Assembly: GCA_029204225.1 (NCBI GenBank)
Contig: CM055099.1
Coordinates: 44,604,145 to 44,668,144, forward strand
DNA length: 64,000 nt
Direction of reading: 5' to 3'
From: Diphasiastrum complanatum
Lineage: Eukaryota > Streptophyta > Lycopodiopsida > Lycopodiales > Lycopodiaceae
This document shows positions 35,064-47,639 of the stretch, piece after piece. Within the stretch, counting starts at the first letter, position 1, and every line of letters begins with the position of its first letter. The notes beneath the pieces are model-generated. The model did no database searches, was not told the DNA's origin, and was given only the letters and a program-made list of their open reading frames with translations. Made by a program: the position numbers and the translations under genes.

Positions 35064-35960
35064 TCCATTGTTTGCATGATCTGAGTTTATGATTGCTTGC
35101 TGGACCTGTTAGAAGCTTCTATGACTCTCTAATGAGCATTATTAGAGTGCTTGTAGCCTCTGATTGGATGTTTATTTAGAGTTGAAGTTTTGATGATACC
35201 ACCTTGGAAAAGTGCATCCTACTACCTGAATTTTGGCCATTTACTGCTTGCACGTGTGAAGCCTAGGTAGTAGGGTGATGTGGCAAGCTCCTTATAGACC
35301 CATCTCCCTCTATACTATGCTTTATAGTGACCAATTTGGTGTCCTGTAGAGAAAGTTATGGCTGTCGGAAGTTTGGCAAGTGCTGAACTAGAATTTGCAA
35401 AAATTTCAAATGTTCTGCTGCATGCATGCTTGTAACTCAGTGTAGTGCTTGTCTGAGGATGAAAATGTATGGATAAACCTGTTTGCATGCTTGGATTCAT
35501 GTTGCATGCATAATCAGTAGATTGATCAGTAGATTTCTTGCATGAAGCTATTTTTGAAAATTCTAGATCAAAAAGAAGATTTTTTAGTGGCTAGACTATT
35601 TACAAATTTGTTTTCATTTTTTCGAAAAAGTTAGTGCATGTCAAATAAGATTCATGTAGGATGTTTCAAAATGATTTTCGATATGTGACATGGCTTGTGA
35701 ATCTGAAGGATCGATCTTCTTAATCGATTTTTCACAATTGGTCCATTTCAAATTGATTTCGAATCCTAGTTTTTCATAAATTTCTAAACTTGGTCCTAAA
35801 AGTTGTTGTTGTTTAAAACAGTCTGATATTGATTTTGCGAAATTGCTTAAATGAGTGAAAGACCTTGCTGAGTAATATCGGCCAGTTATGAAGGTTCTGA
35901 ACATTTCACTTGTTAGTTGATGATTGGATCTCGACTTATTAAGCTAATTTTGCATTTAAG
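35064..35960. other. Spacer without recognisable feature
   Basis: AT-rich sequence with no ORF showing family motifs. It separates the truncated minus-strand chromovirus from the plus-strand chromovirus and may hold the decayed 5' part of either. Confidence 0.4.
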
Positions 35961-35969
35961 AAAATCAAT

Positions 35970-38900
35970 ACTGCAGATGATAATGCAAATGCAGCTCTCG
36001 TCAGGTGCCAATGCCTACCTATATGCAGATTTGCCAATAGTTAAGCCAAGCACTTAATGAAATAAACAACATGAACACTTTAAAGGATCAACAGATGTAA
36101 GTACTGTTGAATCAAGTGAAAACTCTCTCCACACCGAATTTAGACTTTCAGAACCATTTTCGAGGGAGAAGAAAAAGAAAAAATCTGAGGTTGTAGATGA
36201 TTGGTTAACCAAGAGGACTGATTATTTTAATCTACATAGAATTCCTGAAGATAAAAAGATTGAGAGTGTTATTCTGTTCTTTCGAGAGAAAGCTTTGTCG
36301 TGGTGGCGTGACCTACAACCAAAACCTACCACATGGGAACAGTTATGGTTGTAGATGACTCAGACTTCTACCAAAGATTTGTCAACTGCAAAATGGGTAC
36401 TCAGAATTTGGACTCGTACCTGCAAGATTTTATGGATTTATGGAATAAAGTTCCTTCATTTGATGTAAAACTGGCACTGTGGTAGTTTATCCTAGGTCTA
36501 CTGCCTACAGATTATCAGAATGAGTGCAAGCGTAATGTGCTTCAAACTTTTGATGATGTCGTACGAGTTGAGAAAGCGTATGATTCCACAATGGTGGCAT
36601 CTAGAAAGCAATTACAGGCTAATCCATCTAGATCATCTAGACCTAGCCAAAAGGAAGAAAAGAAAAGAGTTCGTGGGAGTAAAAATCCAAGTATTTCGAC
36701 GAATTGGATCAAGCTACATCTGAGTTTAGACAAAAGAAACGTTTGTCCTAGAAAAAGACTAGAAGGAGCAATGTGTGTTTCCATTGTGGTCAGCCTGGAC
36801 ACGCGTTATGAAATTCTGCCCAGAATGAAAGAAAGGTGCAGCTCAAGTTATTAGGATGCCAGGTAAAGAAAATCTAAAGTTGGAAATTAATAAGGTTAAT
36901 TGTGAGCGTGATTGTTTTTTTAGTACCATTTCAGTCTTGCTAAATAAATTATTTGGTTTGAAAGACACTGTTAAAGGACATGTATTTGAGTGGACAGTGG
37001 ATCTACTCATAATTTCCTTAACTCTAGTCTTGTGCAGAAACTCGGCCTGGAAACTGAAGCCAATAATCATAGATATCGAGTATATCTAGCTTTAGGTGCG
37101 GAGTTGGAGACGTGGTATCTTAAAATTCCAAGACTTCCAGTTTGGATCCAAGATTATAGAGAGTTGATTGATTTCCATGTTTTGGATTTAGCACGTATGG
37201 ACATAATTCTAGGATACGAGCGGTTATTTAATAAGCATCCTAAGATAGATTTTGAGAATCATGTTCACTTTTTCAGGAGGGTACAGAAATAGTTACATTG
37301 TTTGGTGGCAAATTTGTACATCCATATGGGATGAGTTCATTTTCTAATGTGATGAAAATTTTTGATTCGTAGTATGAAACTTATTCTTTATTTGCTAAGC
37401 CAATTTTGGATTTATCTGAAATGCGTCTAAGTAGTTGTGAATTGTCAAAGATTCTTAACTCTGTAGACTTAGATTAGGAGCAAATTGAGAAGAATAAGAT
37501 ACTGTCTGAATTTAAAAATACATTCCCAAAAGAATTACCTCATGGAATTCCGCCGTCCAGACTGGTAGACCATAACATTGAGTTAATTCCAGGTAGTCAC
37601 CCTATCTTTAGACAATCATATCGGTTTTCCCAGAAAGAAGAGATAGAGATTACTAAGCAAATTGAAAATTATTTGAAGATGGGTCATATTTAGCCAAGTA
37701 AGTCACCATGGGGTGCTCCTATTCTTTTGAAAGCGAAGAAAGATGGAGGCTTCCGTTTGTGTGTTGACTACAAGGGGTTGAATAAGGTAACTATTAAAAA
37801 TAAATATCCATTGCCTCGTATAGATCGATTAGGTGGAGCTAAATATTTTACAAAGATAGATCTTAGAACCGGATATCATCAGATTAGGATTCATTCGAAT
37901 GATGTGCAAAAGACATGTTTTCGGACGAGATTCGGTCATTATGAATTTCTCGTGCTTCCTTTTGGGTTGATGAATGAACCAACTACGTTCCAATAGATGA
38001 TATAATGATATTTTTCATCCATGTTTAGGGAAGTGTGCGGTTGTATTCTTAGATGACATTCTCATCTATAGTAGGACACTTAAGGAGCATTTGAGTCATC
38101 GTAAGACTGTCTTAGATATTCTTGGATGAGAGAAACTGTATGCTAAAGAATATAAATGTGAGTTTTTTAAGCATGACTTATTATAACTCGGCCATTAGAT
38201 CACCCATGGTGAGTTGAAAATTGATGAGAGTAAGGTCAAGACAGTGCTTGAGTGACCAATACCAAAGACGGTTAGAGAAGTTAAATCTTTTCTCGGTTTT
38301 ATAGTTTTCTTTCGTAAGTCAATTGAAGATTATGCAAAGGTAGCAGCACCCTTAAATAATTTGACTAAAGGCGAAGTTAATAAAAAGAAAAAGAGAGGTC
38401 AACCTAGTCTGGCTATTGAGTAGAATGAAGAATTGATCCAATGCTTTGAGAAGATCAAGCAAATGGTTGCTTCAGCTCCAGTTTTACAGATCGCGAATCC
38501 TGATATATCTTACGTCATGAGAACAGACACAAGTGATTCGACGATAGGAATAGTTCTTCTACAGGACTATAGGCCGATAGCGTTTGAAAGCAAGAAACAC
38601 ACAGGGCCTCAGTTGCGTTACACAACTCAGGAGAAGAAGTTACTTGCTGTGATACATGCACTTAAAACTTGGGGGCATTACCTTTATGGTAGTCAGTTTA
38701 TAGTGTATACATATCACGAGTCTTTAAAGTATTCTTGTAATCAGAATGATCTGAGGGGCCATAAAGCTCGTTGGGCTGAACTTATGTAGGAATTTGATCA
38801 TGAGATCTGATATGTCAAGGGCAGCTCTAACCAAGTTATGGATGCGCTTAGTCGGATTGGTGAATTCGCTTAATCTTTCACTGAGAGGGAGGTGTGAATT

Positions 38901-40467
38901 GGATTCTCATTTGGGTTCCTTTTGGAAGATGGTGAAGACAGGAAAAAATGAGAATGGAATAGAGATTTACTCACAGGGGTCTCAAGTTCCTAGGAAAGAT
39001 AAGAAGATAGCGGAGTAGTTCTCTATCCAAGGTGGGTTACTATTTCGGAATGAGAAAATTTGTGTACCAGCAGATGATGAGATAAAGAAGAGGATTCTTT
39101 ATAATGAGTGTCATGACATTCTCTGTGCAGGTCATCTGGGTATACATAGGACTCTAGACTTGGTCAGAAGAGAGTTTTTTATTGGCCAAAATTGAAGCCA
39201 TTATTAGACTATGGAGGATATGTTGAGGGCATATGTGTCTCACAGGCAATCTCAGTGAGAATATTACGTTCCTTTGATTGAGTTTGCTTATAGCAATAGG
39301 AAACTAGTTATAGTCCGTTTATGCTGATGTACGGTTTTCAACCTAGATCTTTGGTAAATGTGGAGACGAAGTCTGTTAAGATCTATAAAGTTGCGGATTT
39401 CTTGCATGATATGCATGAAATGTTGCAAGTGGCCTGTGATTATATCCAGAGTGCTTAGGATAGAGCTAAGCACTATGCCGATCTTAAGAGGTCTCCTAGA
39501 GACTTTAATGTTGATGATTGGGTATATCTTAGAATACCTAAGGACTATAAGACTATGTGTACGGGGAAGCATTATAAATTATCTACCAGATATTGTGGAC
39601 CATTTTGGATTATAAAGAAAATTGGTTTTTTAGCTTACGAACTAGATCTTCAGGACAAAACTATAGCTCACCTAGTGTTTCAGGTAAGCTGGCTAAAATT
39701 ATATTTACATGAAGGTGACATAGTTGGTTCAGAGGAAGATCTTACCCATTTGGAGGACTTATCGCTTAGTGTTCCTTTGGAACCTGAAAAGGTACTCAGA
39801 ACTAGAGATAAACAATTGAGAAATCATTCTATCTCTGAGTGTTTGATTAGGTGGAAGGGACGGACTGAGAATGATGATTAATGGGAGCAGGTCGAAAGCA
39901 TAAAGAAGAACTTCCCTGGTATTCACTTCTAGAGATAGAAGTGGTTCAAGGGGGGAAGAATGTTATGTCCATGTCCTATACAAGGGAATCGTAATAATTC
40001 TTGATGTGGATAGCCGGCCACTCCAATTGTATGTGGTAATTATTAGTTATGCTACGTCATTCCGGGCGTGGTCTTACAAGTAATTAATAATCATATGAGG
40101 TCCCAGACCCATAATTGGACATAGGAGCACTTGCATGGTGATTGACTACTAGAATGCAAGAATAGGCGATCAATAGCTTAATATAGGTTGCATGGGGATC
40201 CTAAGGGGAATATTCTCTCCTCTTGAAGAGAATACTTACCATGGAAACTTGCCCATCTCCGTATTGGAATTTTAGATTCTTGAGCTAGGTTTCCTCTCCT
40301 CTCTTGTATTCATTCACTGTGGCTTGGGAATGAAGGGTTAGGGTATTGACTAGCCTCTTCATGTTGCAGGTTGGGTGGTTTATGCTCCACAGGTGTCCTT
40401 TTGGTTTGCATGTGACAAGATTCTTGAAGATCTTCACTTGGCGATCGTTATAGTTGGGTCCCTAACA
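35970..40467 (+). mobile_element. Second chromovirus (Ty3/gypsy), plus strand, 5' LTR absent
   Basis: Gag (36,110-36,850: FFREKALSWWRDLQPKPTTW) with a zinc knuckle CFHCGQPGHA (36,777). Protease MDSGSTHNFLNSSLVQKLGL (36,990). RT 37,490-38,000, [20 protein letters not shown], and the FLDDILIYS box at 38,050. RNase H 38,433-38,880. Integrase from 39,020 with an internal deletion near 39,190-39,280. Chromodomain-like end (CLIRWKGRTENDD...WEQVESIKKNFPG, 39,840-39,930). Polypurine tract 39,949-39,960 and a 3' LTR. Numerous stops make it inactive. It is a different lineage from the minus-strand element, as the LTR sequences differ. Confidence 0.88.
39961..40467 (+). mobile_element. 3' LTR of the plus-strand chromovirus (507 bp)
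   Basis: Starts TGTTATGTCC after AAGGGGGGAAGAA and ends CCTAACA, giving TGTTA...TAACA termini. No matching 5' LTR is found in the window, so no target duplication can be checked. Confidence 0.7.
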
Positions 40468-43127
40468 ACTAACACCTGTCAATTCACTATCATGCACACA
40501 AATTACTAATCAGTTGCTCGCAAAATCAAAGCAATATTTGTTGGTAGGTAGGCCTATATTGTTTCCATTATACAACATTGCTAGAGCTTGATAATTAGTC
40601 TCTTATGATTGTGATGAGCACTCATGCATACAAATAAATCGTTAATTGATTGTATGCTCAAAATCAATGCTTGATAAGGGGCCACTTCCTCTTGTGCCTT
40701 CATTTTTGGTCTACAAAAATATGTTATCATTCTTAGATTTCCCACAGAATCATTGACCATATGCACCATGTTTGTTCATTGGAAAAGTGGAGCCAATAAT
40801 AATCAACATTGTTAGAAGCTATGTCCATGATTGTTGCCAAGACTAAATAAAAAAACAACCATCGCTCACTTGTGCTCAACACCCTATGTGAGGTGTGTTC
40901 ACGTTGGACACACACACACACAATGCAATGGCCTCTTTGACCAGAATTTGGGAAAAATGTGGATAATTTGGGATTCTCACACAAAATGCTTTTGTTAAAG
41001 AACTTGAGTAGACTTTTCATGTGTACATATTACATATAAACTTATTTATCCATTCAATATCCACAATTTGTTTTGTGCCCACTTTTTTGAAAATATATCC
41101 ACACATGGATAATGCATGAAAACTTATCCACAACTAGCTCTCTGATCATTTTTGTGTGTGTACATCCACGCGTGGATACTTAATCACACAATATCGATGG
41201 CTTTCTTTCTAGCCAAAGTGTAACTTAATCAAATTAGTATCCATCGCTTTCTTTTTTACCACTTTGTGATTACACATGGAAGTTCCACAAAAATTCAAAA
41301 TTCCATTCAGTTAGTGCTTGGTTGGATGCTGAAAAACATTTGGTAGAAAATCTCAAGAGTAGAGTTTAGTGGAAAGTTATCCTTGGCTATATCCACACCA
41401 TGCAACACTTGTATCCACGTGAGGTTTGCCTAGCCCAGGCTCTAAACCCCTCACGGCTTGCATAGATGCGTGCATCAATAAACAAATGGGTTTGGGATGT
41501 ATAATTATGATGGTGATATCTTGTGACATGTGAAGCTTACGATTGGCCAAGAGCCACATCATCATGGGGTTGTTTTGCATTATAATGGAATGCCATTTAG
41601 CCCTAGACACACACGACACACCGTGGCTTATATTATGATTGGTCAAGAGGCACATCATCAACCAATTTGTATGAATGTATATGGGTGGCATATGATTGGT
41701 CAAGAGCCACATCATCAGTTGGTATGAATGTATGATGATGAATCATGTAACTTGTAACACACATGAGATCTTATGAAAGTCAAGAGCCATGTTCATCAAC
41801 CACTTAGCCTTAAGTATCTTCTAAAGCCCAAATTGAGGTAATCTAATGGAATGTGAGTTTAGAGTTTAGAGATACCTAAAAGTCAAGAGAGCTCAAAGAG
41901 CCCCAAGTTCCAATTGATCACTCTTTGCACGCAAAAGATCGACCTGAGCGGATAATGGAGTCAGTGGCAGAAGTAGCGCTTTGGTTGGCAGTTGCTTTGA
42001 AATGCCGAGGTGGAGCTCTATTGATTGCTGGAAAACTGGCTGGTAATCTCTACAATATACAATGCATTTTCTATCACAATTCAATCTCATCTACAAAACA
42101 AAACAATAAACAATAACAAACTGCAACACCAACGTTGTCCCTCGTATGCATATCTGATCCAGAAGTGCTCGTTTTTTCAGTATGTGAAGGGGTTGGGAGA
42201 GAAGGAATTCATCTGGTGACGGAAGCTGGAAGGTGGAAAATCTGCGCCTTATCGTGAATTGCACATGCCTAGAGCATATTGACCGCTCCCATCCAGCGTC
42301 CAGGCGACGCCTTCGGCCTCAGGCTTTTGTGGGCGGCGCTAAAAGCAGCACAGCACTGTTTCGTATCAATGTACCGAGTCTGTGTTTTACTATATACACG
42401 CATTTATCTTCAATCGATGTGATTTGACTGTATCTCATGATATAAACAATGTACTCTGGTTGTTGAGATCTCGTCGTCAGTGCTGTTGCGTTATCCACGG
42501 TACGTGATTTGACAGCCCTGCAGAGAGAGAGAGGAGAGAGAGAGAGATGGATGGGTAAAATTCTCTACTGATTGATCATGAACTGAGAACCTCTTTCAAA
42601 ACAGTAACTATATTACCTTCCCCATACAATCAATAGCCATATCCACATTGCTCAACACAATCGTTAAGCTTTAATGCTCATTGTTGAGTAACCTAAGCTT
42701 ATGTCGATACTATAACAAACTTCGCGCCATAACTGAATGATGTGGTACTGAGGTTATGGAAAATACAACCATGACGGCTACTGAAGGCTCTTAGGCACAA
42801 ACAATCTCTTGTAGACCACATTTGCACTTTTATATCCTTTGAGAACTACACCAGCCAATTCAGAAAAGTTTAAGCCCAGCCATGTTACTACGTTACCGTG
42901 ATTGGTGATCACGCCACTACCTCCCACAAGTTGCTATACAAATGGTTGCATGCTGATAAACTCTGGCCGCTGTGACGAACGTTGTCAGAAATTAGAATCT
43001 ATACTCGGTGTGGCTACTACGGTCCAACTCCAAGAAGACGATTTTGAGCAAATTTGTCCTGATCAGGAGTAAGATCAACATCAAGAAGCTTTTGTTACAG
43101 TTGCTCTGTAAATTTCAGCCTGGAGCT
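40468..43127. other. Intergenic region upstream of the aspartic protease gene
   Basis: 40,960-41,180 has several short inverted ATCCACRCRTGGATA-like words. 41,540-41,735 has about three copies of ATTGGTCAAGAGCCACATCA spaced 55-95 bases. 42,520-42,546 is a short GA tract. 41,940-42,050 is open in one frame (MESVAEVALWLAVALKCRGG) but matches no family I recognise. No other gene is seen. Confidence 0.5.
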
Positions 43128-44630
43128 ATGGATCGTCTTACTTTTCAGAATCACATGATACAGTTGGCTGGAAGCCCAATTCACCTGCACTATGCTACGA
43201 GGAGTCGCACGAGGATAACGTGTACGTGGATGCAGGTCGTTATTCTACTATTTTTAAGCTGTTTCACAGGTGAACTGCATGCAGGAAGCTCCTCCGACCT
43301 GAAATCGCAAACTTTCGTGTTTTCGCTCATTAGCGAGAGAGCCACCAGCTCCGTACGTCACCGGAGGCTTACCGCCCATCCCAAACATAAGAGGAGTGGC
43401 TTTCGGGCGGAACTTATGCATCGAGACTATACCTATTCACCCCTCGGCGTACACAATATAACGAGGCTCGAGAGATTCCGCCTTGCAGTTGGGCACAGCA
43501 AAGATCGAGCTAAGTACATTCTTGCAAATAATGTGAAGCATGGTGCTAGTTCTACGCTCAAAGCATCTCAAACGGATTTCACCGCACCCGTGGCCTCAGA
43601 CAATGGTGCATACATAATGCAGCTGAAACTGGGCACTCCACCTCAAACCCTTCTCGCTATCTTAGATACAGGAAGTGATCTCGTTTGGGTGCAATGCAAA
43701 CCATGCAGAAGGTGCCACAGTCAACAGGGGCCAATCTTCAGCACTTCATCATCTTCATCTTACAACAACCTGTCCTGCAGCAGCCCCCAGTGCAAGCGAT
43801 TCTCCAATAGAATATGCGGTTCCAACTGCCAGTACCTTTATGAATATGGTGATCAATCAGGATCGATGGGTGACTTTTCTTCTGAGACCATCACCATGGC
43901 AACAACAAGCGGAGGCCAGCAACAAATTCCAAATTTCTCCTTTGGATGTGGCCACACAAATATCGGATCCTTTGGACTTGCAGGTGGCATTGTAGGTCTT
44001 GGTCAGGGCGCAGTCTCTCTCACCACTCAGCTGGGAGGGTGGATTCAGAAAAAATTTTCATATTGCTTGGTGAGCTTTGATGATGCGCTTTACAAAACCA
44101 GCCCGTTGTTCTTCGGATCTGCTGCAAATATCCGTGGTTCTAAAGTTCAATCTACCCCAATTCTCAAGCAGGGATCAACCTACTATTACGTTGGTCTGGG
44201 TGGAATCAGTGTTGGTGGGACACTAGTGAACATTAGTCTGGATGGTGGCACAATCATAGATTCAGGAACAACTCTGACCCTTTTAGAAGATTCTGCATAT
44301 TCTCTCGTTAGAGCAGCATTCAAGAACGCCATCCAACTGCCATCTGCCGACGGGACAAGTGCGGGATTTGACCTTTGCTTTGATGTAACAGGGTTGAGCA
44401 GCTATCAAGTTCCGAACCTTGGCTTGCATTTGACCAACACCGACTTTAACCCTCCTTCAGAGAACTATTTCCTGCTTATTGATCCCAACACGCTTTGCCT
44501 CGCCATGGATTCATCAAATGGACTGGGCCTTTCTATCATCGGCAATCTCATGCAGCAAAATTATCATTTTGAGTATGACCGAGGCAGATCTACACTCTTT
44601 TTCTCACCGGCCACATGTGACTCACTGTAA
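43128..44630 (+). CDS. Nepenthesin-type (A1B) aspartic protease, single exon
   Basis: A secreted or vacuolar pepsin-like endopeptidase is predicted. From ATG 43128 it is 500 residues; the first ~34 are unusual. A later ATG at 43230 (466 residues) starts directly at a signal peptide (MQVVILLFLSCFTGELHA), so 43230 may be the true start. Numbering from 43128: propeptide motif GFRAELMHRD (~91), first catalytic DTGS at ~180, second IDSGTT at ~377, and a Cys-rich nepenthesin insert between them. The mature part has 12 cysteines, the number expected for six disulfides in nepenthesins. C-terminal motifs GNLMQQNYHFEYD and FSPATCDSL are conserved. The frame is intact and intronless, as in many plant atypical aspartic proteases. 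It is the only clearly intact housekeeping-type gene between 35 and 54 kb. Confidence 0.92.
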   Translation: MDRLTFQNHMIQLAGSPIHLHYATRSRTRITCTWMQVVILLFLSCFTGELHAGSSSDLKSQTFVFSLISERATSSVRHRRLTAHPKHKRSGFRAELMHRDYTYSPLGVHNITRLERFRLAVGHSKDRAKYILANNVKHGASSTLKASQTDFTAPVASDNGAYIMQLKLGTPPQTLLAILDTGSDLVWVQCKPCRRCHSQQGPIFSTSSSSSYNNLSCSSPQCKRFSNRICGSNCQYLYEYGDQSGSMGDFSSETITMATTSGGQQQIPNFSFGCGHTNIGSFGLAGGIVGLGQGAVSLTTQLGGWIQKKFSYCLVSFDDALYKTSPLFFGSAANIRGSKVQSTPILKQGSTYYYVGLGGISVGGTLVNISLDGGTIIDSGTTLTLLEDSAYSLVRAAFKNAIQLPSADGTSAGFDLCFDVTGLSSYQVPNLGLHLTNTDFNPPSENYFLLIDPNTLCLAMDSSNGLGLSIIGNLMQQNYHFEYDRGRSTLFFSPATCDSL

Positions 44631-45380
44631 CAAAACGAGTCTTTTCCTGATCACAAAATTTCACTTTATTCAGTTCAAACCATAATACAGAGCTGACTAA
44701 TCTTAGAGATACTAATAAGTTCTTGCAGGAGATGCATGAAAAAGGGACTGAAGAAAGCTATTTCACTATATACATTCACCTGATTCCTTTACAGATTCTG
44801 TTTCAGAGATATATCCTAAAACTTTGGTAAACATTGTTACAAATATTTCTTTTCATATGGATTTTTCTCAAAGACTAATTTGTCTTGGCATTTGTGGGTT
44901 GACATGGATAGTTAGCTGCTATTTAAATTTAAAATATCTAAGGTACCTTGCAAACAATTTCATGCACATTCTAGATTATGTGCAGATGATCCAAGTTTAC
45001 TATTATTATCATAAGAATTCATGGCTGTTTTGAGATCTAGATAAGAGAACGAGATAGCAAAAGCAACACAGAAGAAATTAGATCAGGGAAGAAGCAAGAA
45101 AGTTAAAATATACTTTGAGCCTGCAAAAAAGAAATCATCATGCTCCCTATGTTATTACTGGAGTAGTAAACTGAGTGCATGGTTTTTTGTGACTTGGATG
45201 CAACCTTCCATATTTTGGTCTTGGAATAATGTGACTTTTTCACCCAACCTTACTCAAATAAGATTGTGTACCTATGTGAGAAAGGTAGTGTAATGTGTGA
45301 GTTCACAAGAAAATGTGATAGAAAAATCTAATATACCTTATTCACATAGAGGTGTGGCCCCTCTCTAGGGGAAGGGCCCT
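44631..45380. other. 3' flank of the aspartic protease gene
   Basis: Should contain the 3' UTR and poly(A) site. Otherwise AT-rich, with no recognisable feature until a Copia fragment begins near 45,380. Confidence 0.4.
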
Positions 45381-47620
45381 TGGCAAGGCCCTTGTAGCTT
45401 CTCTCACAAAATGATAAGCCACTTCAATATGCTTGCTCTTTGCATGAAAAATAGGATTGCTTGCCAATCTTTTGGCTGAAAGGTTATCACAAAAGATCAT
45501 TGGACTCTATGAAAAGTCTAGCAAGTGAAAATCCATTACCATCCTCTTGATCCATAGCATCTCCTTTGTGCATGAAGTAAAAGCTTTGTACTCGGCCTCA
45601 CTAGATGACAATGAGATTGTAGCTTGTTTTTTCGACATCCATGAGATAGCTCCATCGCCTATGAAAATAGCATGTGCACCTATGGATTTCCTATCCATTT
45701 GATCTCCAGCAAAGTCTGACTCTAAAAATCCATACAAGTTATGTGATGATCATCCATAAACAATGCCAAAATCTCTAGAACCTGAAATGTACCTCAATAC
45801 TGTCTTGCCTAGCTTCCAATGCTCCACACTAGTGTCATGCATAAATTGACTTAGTCTACCAACACAATAGCTAAGATTAGGTCTTGCGATGGTTAGATAT
45901 ATGAGTGAACCAACTAGCTTCATATAGAGAGTAATGTCCTCGAAGGATCTTTCATTACCTCTTATAGTGAGCTTTACATTTGACTCCATTGGTGTATCAC
46001 AAGATTTAGCATCTACCATATGAAATCTTTTTAGAAATAGAATTGGCATACTTCTCTTGACAAATGAAAGTAGATTGAGAAGTTCTAAGTACCTCTATTC
46101 TCAAGATATAAAAAGACCAAGATCATGCACATCGAACTCTTTTTTTAGTGCCATGTTGATATCATCAATATCTTGATTGTTGCCTCCACTCAAAATGATA
46201 TCATCCACATATATTAGAAGAATAGTTACAACATCATTTCCAACAAATCTATAGCAAAATGAATGATCATACTCAATCATCTTGAAATTTTGAGAAAGTA
46301 AAAACACATGATTAGGCTTGCCATGTGAAATGTAGCCCTCGGGTTGTTCCATAAAAACCTCTCCTCAAGATCATCATTCAAGTATGCATTTGTGATATCT
46401 AATTGTCATAGATCCCAACCAAAATGTGTTGCAAGAGATATGATGACCCGAATGCTTACCATCTTTGCCACGGGTTCTAAAAAGTCCTGTGTAAACATTC
46501 TCTTTATATTTTTAGATTTTTTTTGCTTACAGATGGACCAATCAAAACACTCAATTTTACTTGGACCAATCAAAACACTCAATTTTGAAATCTACGTAAC
46601 GTACTTCAATTGATATTTTTTTTAATAATGCTATAATTCGGCGTCGGGGGCAACTTGCAAGCAAGACATGTTATTCATAGTATAATATGCAATTTATCAT
46701 TAAAAGTAGTATAACTTTTTAACCGTAGCTCCAATTACGACGAAAATTATATCATTGGAAAGCGCTCGACGTTGGAAAGTGCTCATTGAGTGCTTTTCAA
46801 TGGTACCCTAAATGACCTTCTTCCGAGTTACAGTTAGAAAGTTATAGCCAGTCAATTTTTTTTTGTTTCAAAAAGTCAAATATCGCTTATGTGCACCCAC
46901 AAAGTAACCTCTCAGTAAGAGAGTGCTCTATTTGTGCACAGAGGCAAAAGAGTCCTTTATCCATTCACAGAAGAGGTATTGGCTTTTTTTAAACTTTGAC
47001 TACCTATAACTTCTCAAAAGTAGGTCATGTATGGTACCACTGGAAAGCTCTCGTTGAGCACTTTCCAATGGTATCATCTTTGGCTCAATCAGAGCTGCAG
47101 TTAAAAATTTATACTATTGTTAATGAGCTACAAATGGTAATGTACATAGAATGGTTAGGCATAAAAAATAGTGCGGGTAGAAATGAAAAAGCATTTGGGC
47201 AGAAAATGAATTTATTTCATCAATTTACATCAATAAACTTTGTCAATCTATGTGGCATTTTTTATAGGGTCTTTTTTGGATTCAGAATTCCTCTAATGGT
47301 ACATATCCTTTTGCCACCAACCTTGCTTTGTACTTGTTGATTGATCCATCTTTGTTTGCCTTCACTTTGAAGATCCACTTGCATCCAACAGCCTTCTTGT
47401 CCTTTGGAAGTTCCACCAATCTCCATGTGTCAATCTTTATAAGAGCTTGATACTCAAGATCTATTGCGCTCTTTTTGTCTTGCTTCATCTACACATGTAG
47501 GTTCATCAAAAGAGGTTAAGAAAGCATAGTTTGTACCACCAAAAACTTGTTTCCCTTTTTCATCATAAGTGAGCCTCAAAGGTTGTTGCCTTTGCCTTCA
47601 TGCACAACTACAAATATAGA
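45380..47620 (-). mobile_element. Copia pol fragment interrupted by an insertion
   Basis: From high to low: the integrase/RT linker (LTYDEKGKQVFGGTNYAFLT, DEPTC) at 47,600-47,500; RT N-terminus CKWIFKVKANKDGSINKYKA to ARLVAKGYV at 47,488-47,290; then after ~780 bases TQDFLEPVAKMVSIRVIISL (46,500). Next come the RT body with LLIYVDDIILSGG (46,210), LVGSLIYLTIARPNLSYCVG (45,900) and RNase H (ISWMSKKQATISLSSSEAEY, 45,640). The lineage resembles the element at 61-63 kb (same LTYD...DEPTC linker). Both ends are truncated. Confidence 0.85.
46504..47284. mobile_element. ~0.78 kb insertion of unknown class in the Copia RT
   Basis: It sits exactly where the RT reading breaks between AKGYV and TQDFLEP. 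It holds a direct repeat TTGGACCAATCAAAACACTC (46,532 and 46,559). It also holds two related segments around TGGAAAGYKCTCRWYG and CACTTTCCAATGGTAYC at ~46,755 and ~47,040. No transposase and no clear terminal inverted repeats are visible. Confidence 0.45.
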
Positions 47621-47639
47621 CCCATTGCCATGCCCATTG

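Noticed and set aside
36856-37089. Separate small gene at the chromovirus protease
   Set aside because: It is a frameshifted reading of the retropepsin region, already covered by the plus-strand chromovirus.
41040-41140. TTATCCACA words resembling bacterial DnaA boxes
   Set aside because: The context is plant nuclear DNA; nearby ATCCACRCRTGGATA inverted words explain them as local repeats.
41925-42116. Plus-strand frame MESVAEVALWLAVALKCRGG
   Set aside because: A GT follows KLAG, so it could be an exon, but no partner exon, homologue or promoter is visible.
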